A model generated the notes under the pieces. That model made no database searches. It was not told the origin of the DNA and worked only from the letters and a program-made list of their open reading frames with translations. From CAVVFX01 sp963747535 (GTDB lineage: Bacteria > Acidobacteriota > Terriglobia > Bryobacterales > Bryobacteraceae), in contig CAVVFX010000002.1 of NCBI GenBank assembly GCA_963747535.1, positions 186,001-250,000 on the forward strand: 64,000 nucleotides of DNA, given 5' to 3'. The translations under genes and the position numbers were made by a program. This document shows positions 63,511 to 64,000 of the stretch, piece after piece. Within the stretch, counting starts at the first letter, position 1. Each line of letters starts with the position of its first letter.

Positions 63511-64000
63511 TTAACCTTCGCGAAGAGCGATGGGCTTCTTCACCAGCAACTGAAAGACTAAGAAAGCTGCCGGGTGCAGGAATCCCATGATGACGAAGAT
63601 GGCGTCGTAAGAGAAGTGCTGAACGATCTGTCCGGTCATCCAGGTGAATGCCGCGCCTCCCAGTCCGTTGCCGAAGGCGGTGAGGCCGGATACGGAACCG
63701 ACTACCTCCACCGGATAGATGTCATTGGTTACAGTCGCCTGGTTGGTCTTCCACGCCATGTGGGCGAAGGTGACGATGGAGATGACAGTGAGCGCCGTGC
63801 CCGCCGATCGCGTATAGGGAATGAGTATGCTGATCGGCATCAGCATGGCGAACGGCCACATGCCCGCGACTCGCGCCTGGAGAGGCGCCCATCCGCGCTT
63901 GACGAGAAAGCCGGAAAAAAGGCCGCCGAAGATGGACCCGATGTCGGCCGACAGATACGGGAGCCATGCCAGCAGGCCGATTTGGGCCATACTGAAACCC
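63511..64000 (-). CDS. MFS transporter, ACS type, C-terminal part (5' end outside window)
   Basis: The frame is open to the right edge and ends at 63511. The visible 162 residues hold about five membrane helices: LLAWLPYLSADIGSIFGGLFSGF, TVISIVTFAHMAWKTNQATVTNDIYP and a VGSVSGLTAFGNGLGGAAFTWMTG segment, all typical of the ACS family (hexuronate and sugar-acid symporters) also seen at 44402. The substrate is likely an organic or sugar acid. Confidence 0.87.
   Translation of the reverse strand, partial: GFSMAQIGLLAWLPYLSADIGSIFGGLFSGFLVKRGWAPLQARVAGMWPFAMLMPISILIPYTRSAGTALTVISIVTFAHMAWKTNQATVTNDIYPVEVVGSVSGLTAFGNGLGGAAFTWMTGQIVQHFSYDAIFVIMGFLHPAAFLVFQLLVKKPIALREG

Noticed and set aside
1..64000. 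CRISPR array
   Set aside because: No run of regularly spaced direct repeats with unique spacers was seen; the repeats found are isolated hairpins.

Overview
The window looks like a chromosomal segment of a soil Acidobacteriota of the Bryobacteraceae (Solibacter-like) group. Evidence: GC-rich DNA, a giant Oar-type TonB-dependent receptor with an N-terminal carboxypeptidase-regulatory domain, an S53 pro-kumamolisin protease ending in the C-terminal domain first described in Solibacter, an SBBP-type beta-propeller gene, FhlA-like and propeller-type regulator fragments, many Tat-exported carbohydrate enzymes, and abundant short dispersed hairpin repeats. This assignment rests on family recognition, not on a search.

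Layout. 0-3 kb: the end of a GMC dehydrogenase overlapping a nine-heme cytochrome c, then a convergent MFS exporter. 3.3-8 kb: an HTH/SEC-C protein and a PEP-dependent dihydroxyacetone kinase operon (dhaK, dhaL, and a dhaM that fuses EIIA, HPr and enzyme I). 8-18.3 kb: exported sugar-acid and glycan enzymes (enolase-superfamily dehydratase, SDR, GH2, Gfo/Idh/MocA, GH36-like), an exported AlgH-like protein, a CAP protein, a cupin and a membrane protein. 18.4-24 kb: a mobile-element zone with a group II intron-like relic, a Recombinase-In-Trio (RIT) element with perfect 35-bp inverted repeats, an antitoxin whose toxin is truncated, and the head of a TonB receptor gene. 24.2-31.7 kb: a cytochrome-linked PQQ dehydrogenase overlapping a GH32 enzyme, a frameshifted propeller gene and a double alpha/beta hydrolase.

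32.1-46.2 kb is the most coherent region: a FadR-type regulator divergent from a TonB receptor, then an ADP-ribosylglycohydrolase-family protein, a GH28-like protein, a split transketolase, a hydroxypyruvate isomerase-like enzyme, a GarR-like reductase, a TIM-barrel isomerase, an MFS sugar-acid transporter and an RpiB-like isomerase, with several start/stop overlaps. It reads as an uptake-to-central-metabolism route for a plant-derived branched or short-chain sugar; the substrate is unknown and no dedicated kinase is present.

46.2-64 kb: an NmrA-like protein, serC, an unusual amidohydrolase, a glyoxalase-like protein, a scrambled patch of receptor/propeller/sigma-54 activator fragments (51-53.9 kb), a class IV aminotransferase overlapping a PL5-like lyase, an OsmC protein, tRNA-Arg(TCG), the S53 protease, a two-component system, two small proteins and a truncated MFS gene at the right edge. 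Hairpin repeats mark gene ends throughout, and one REP-associated transposase (RAYT) fragment is present.
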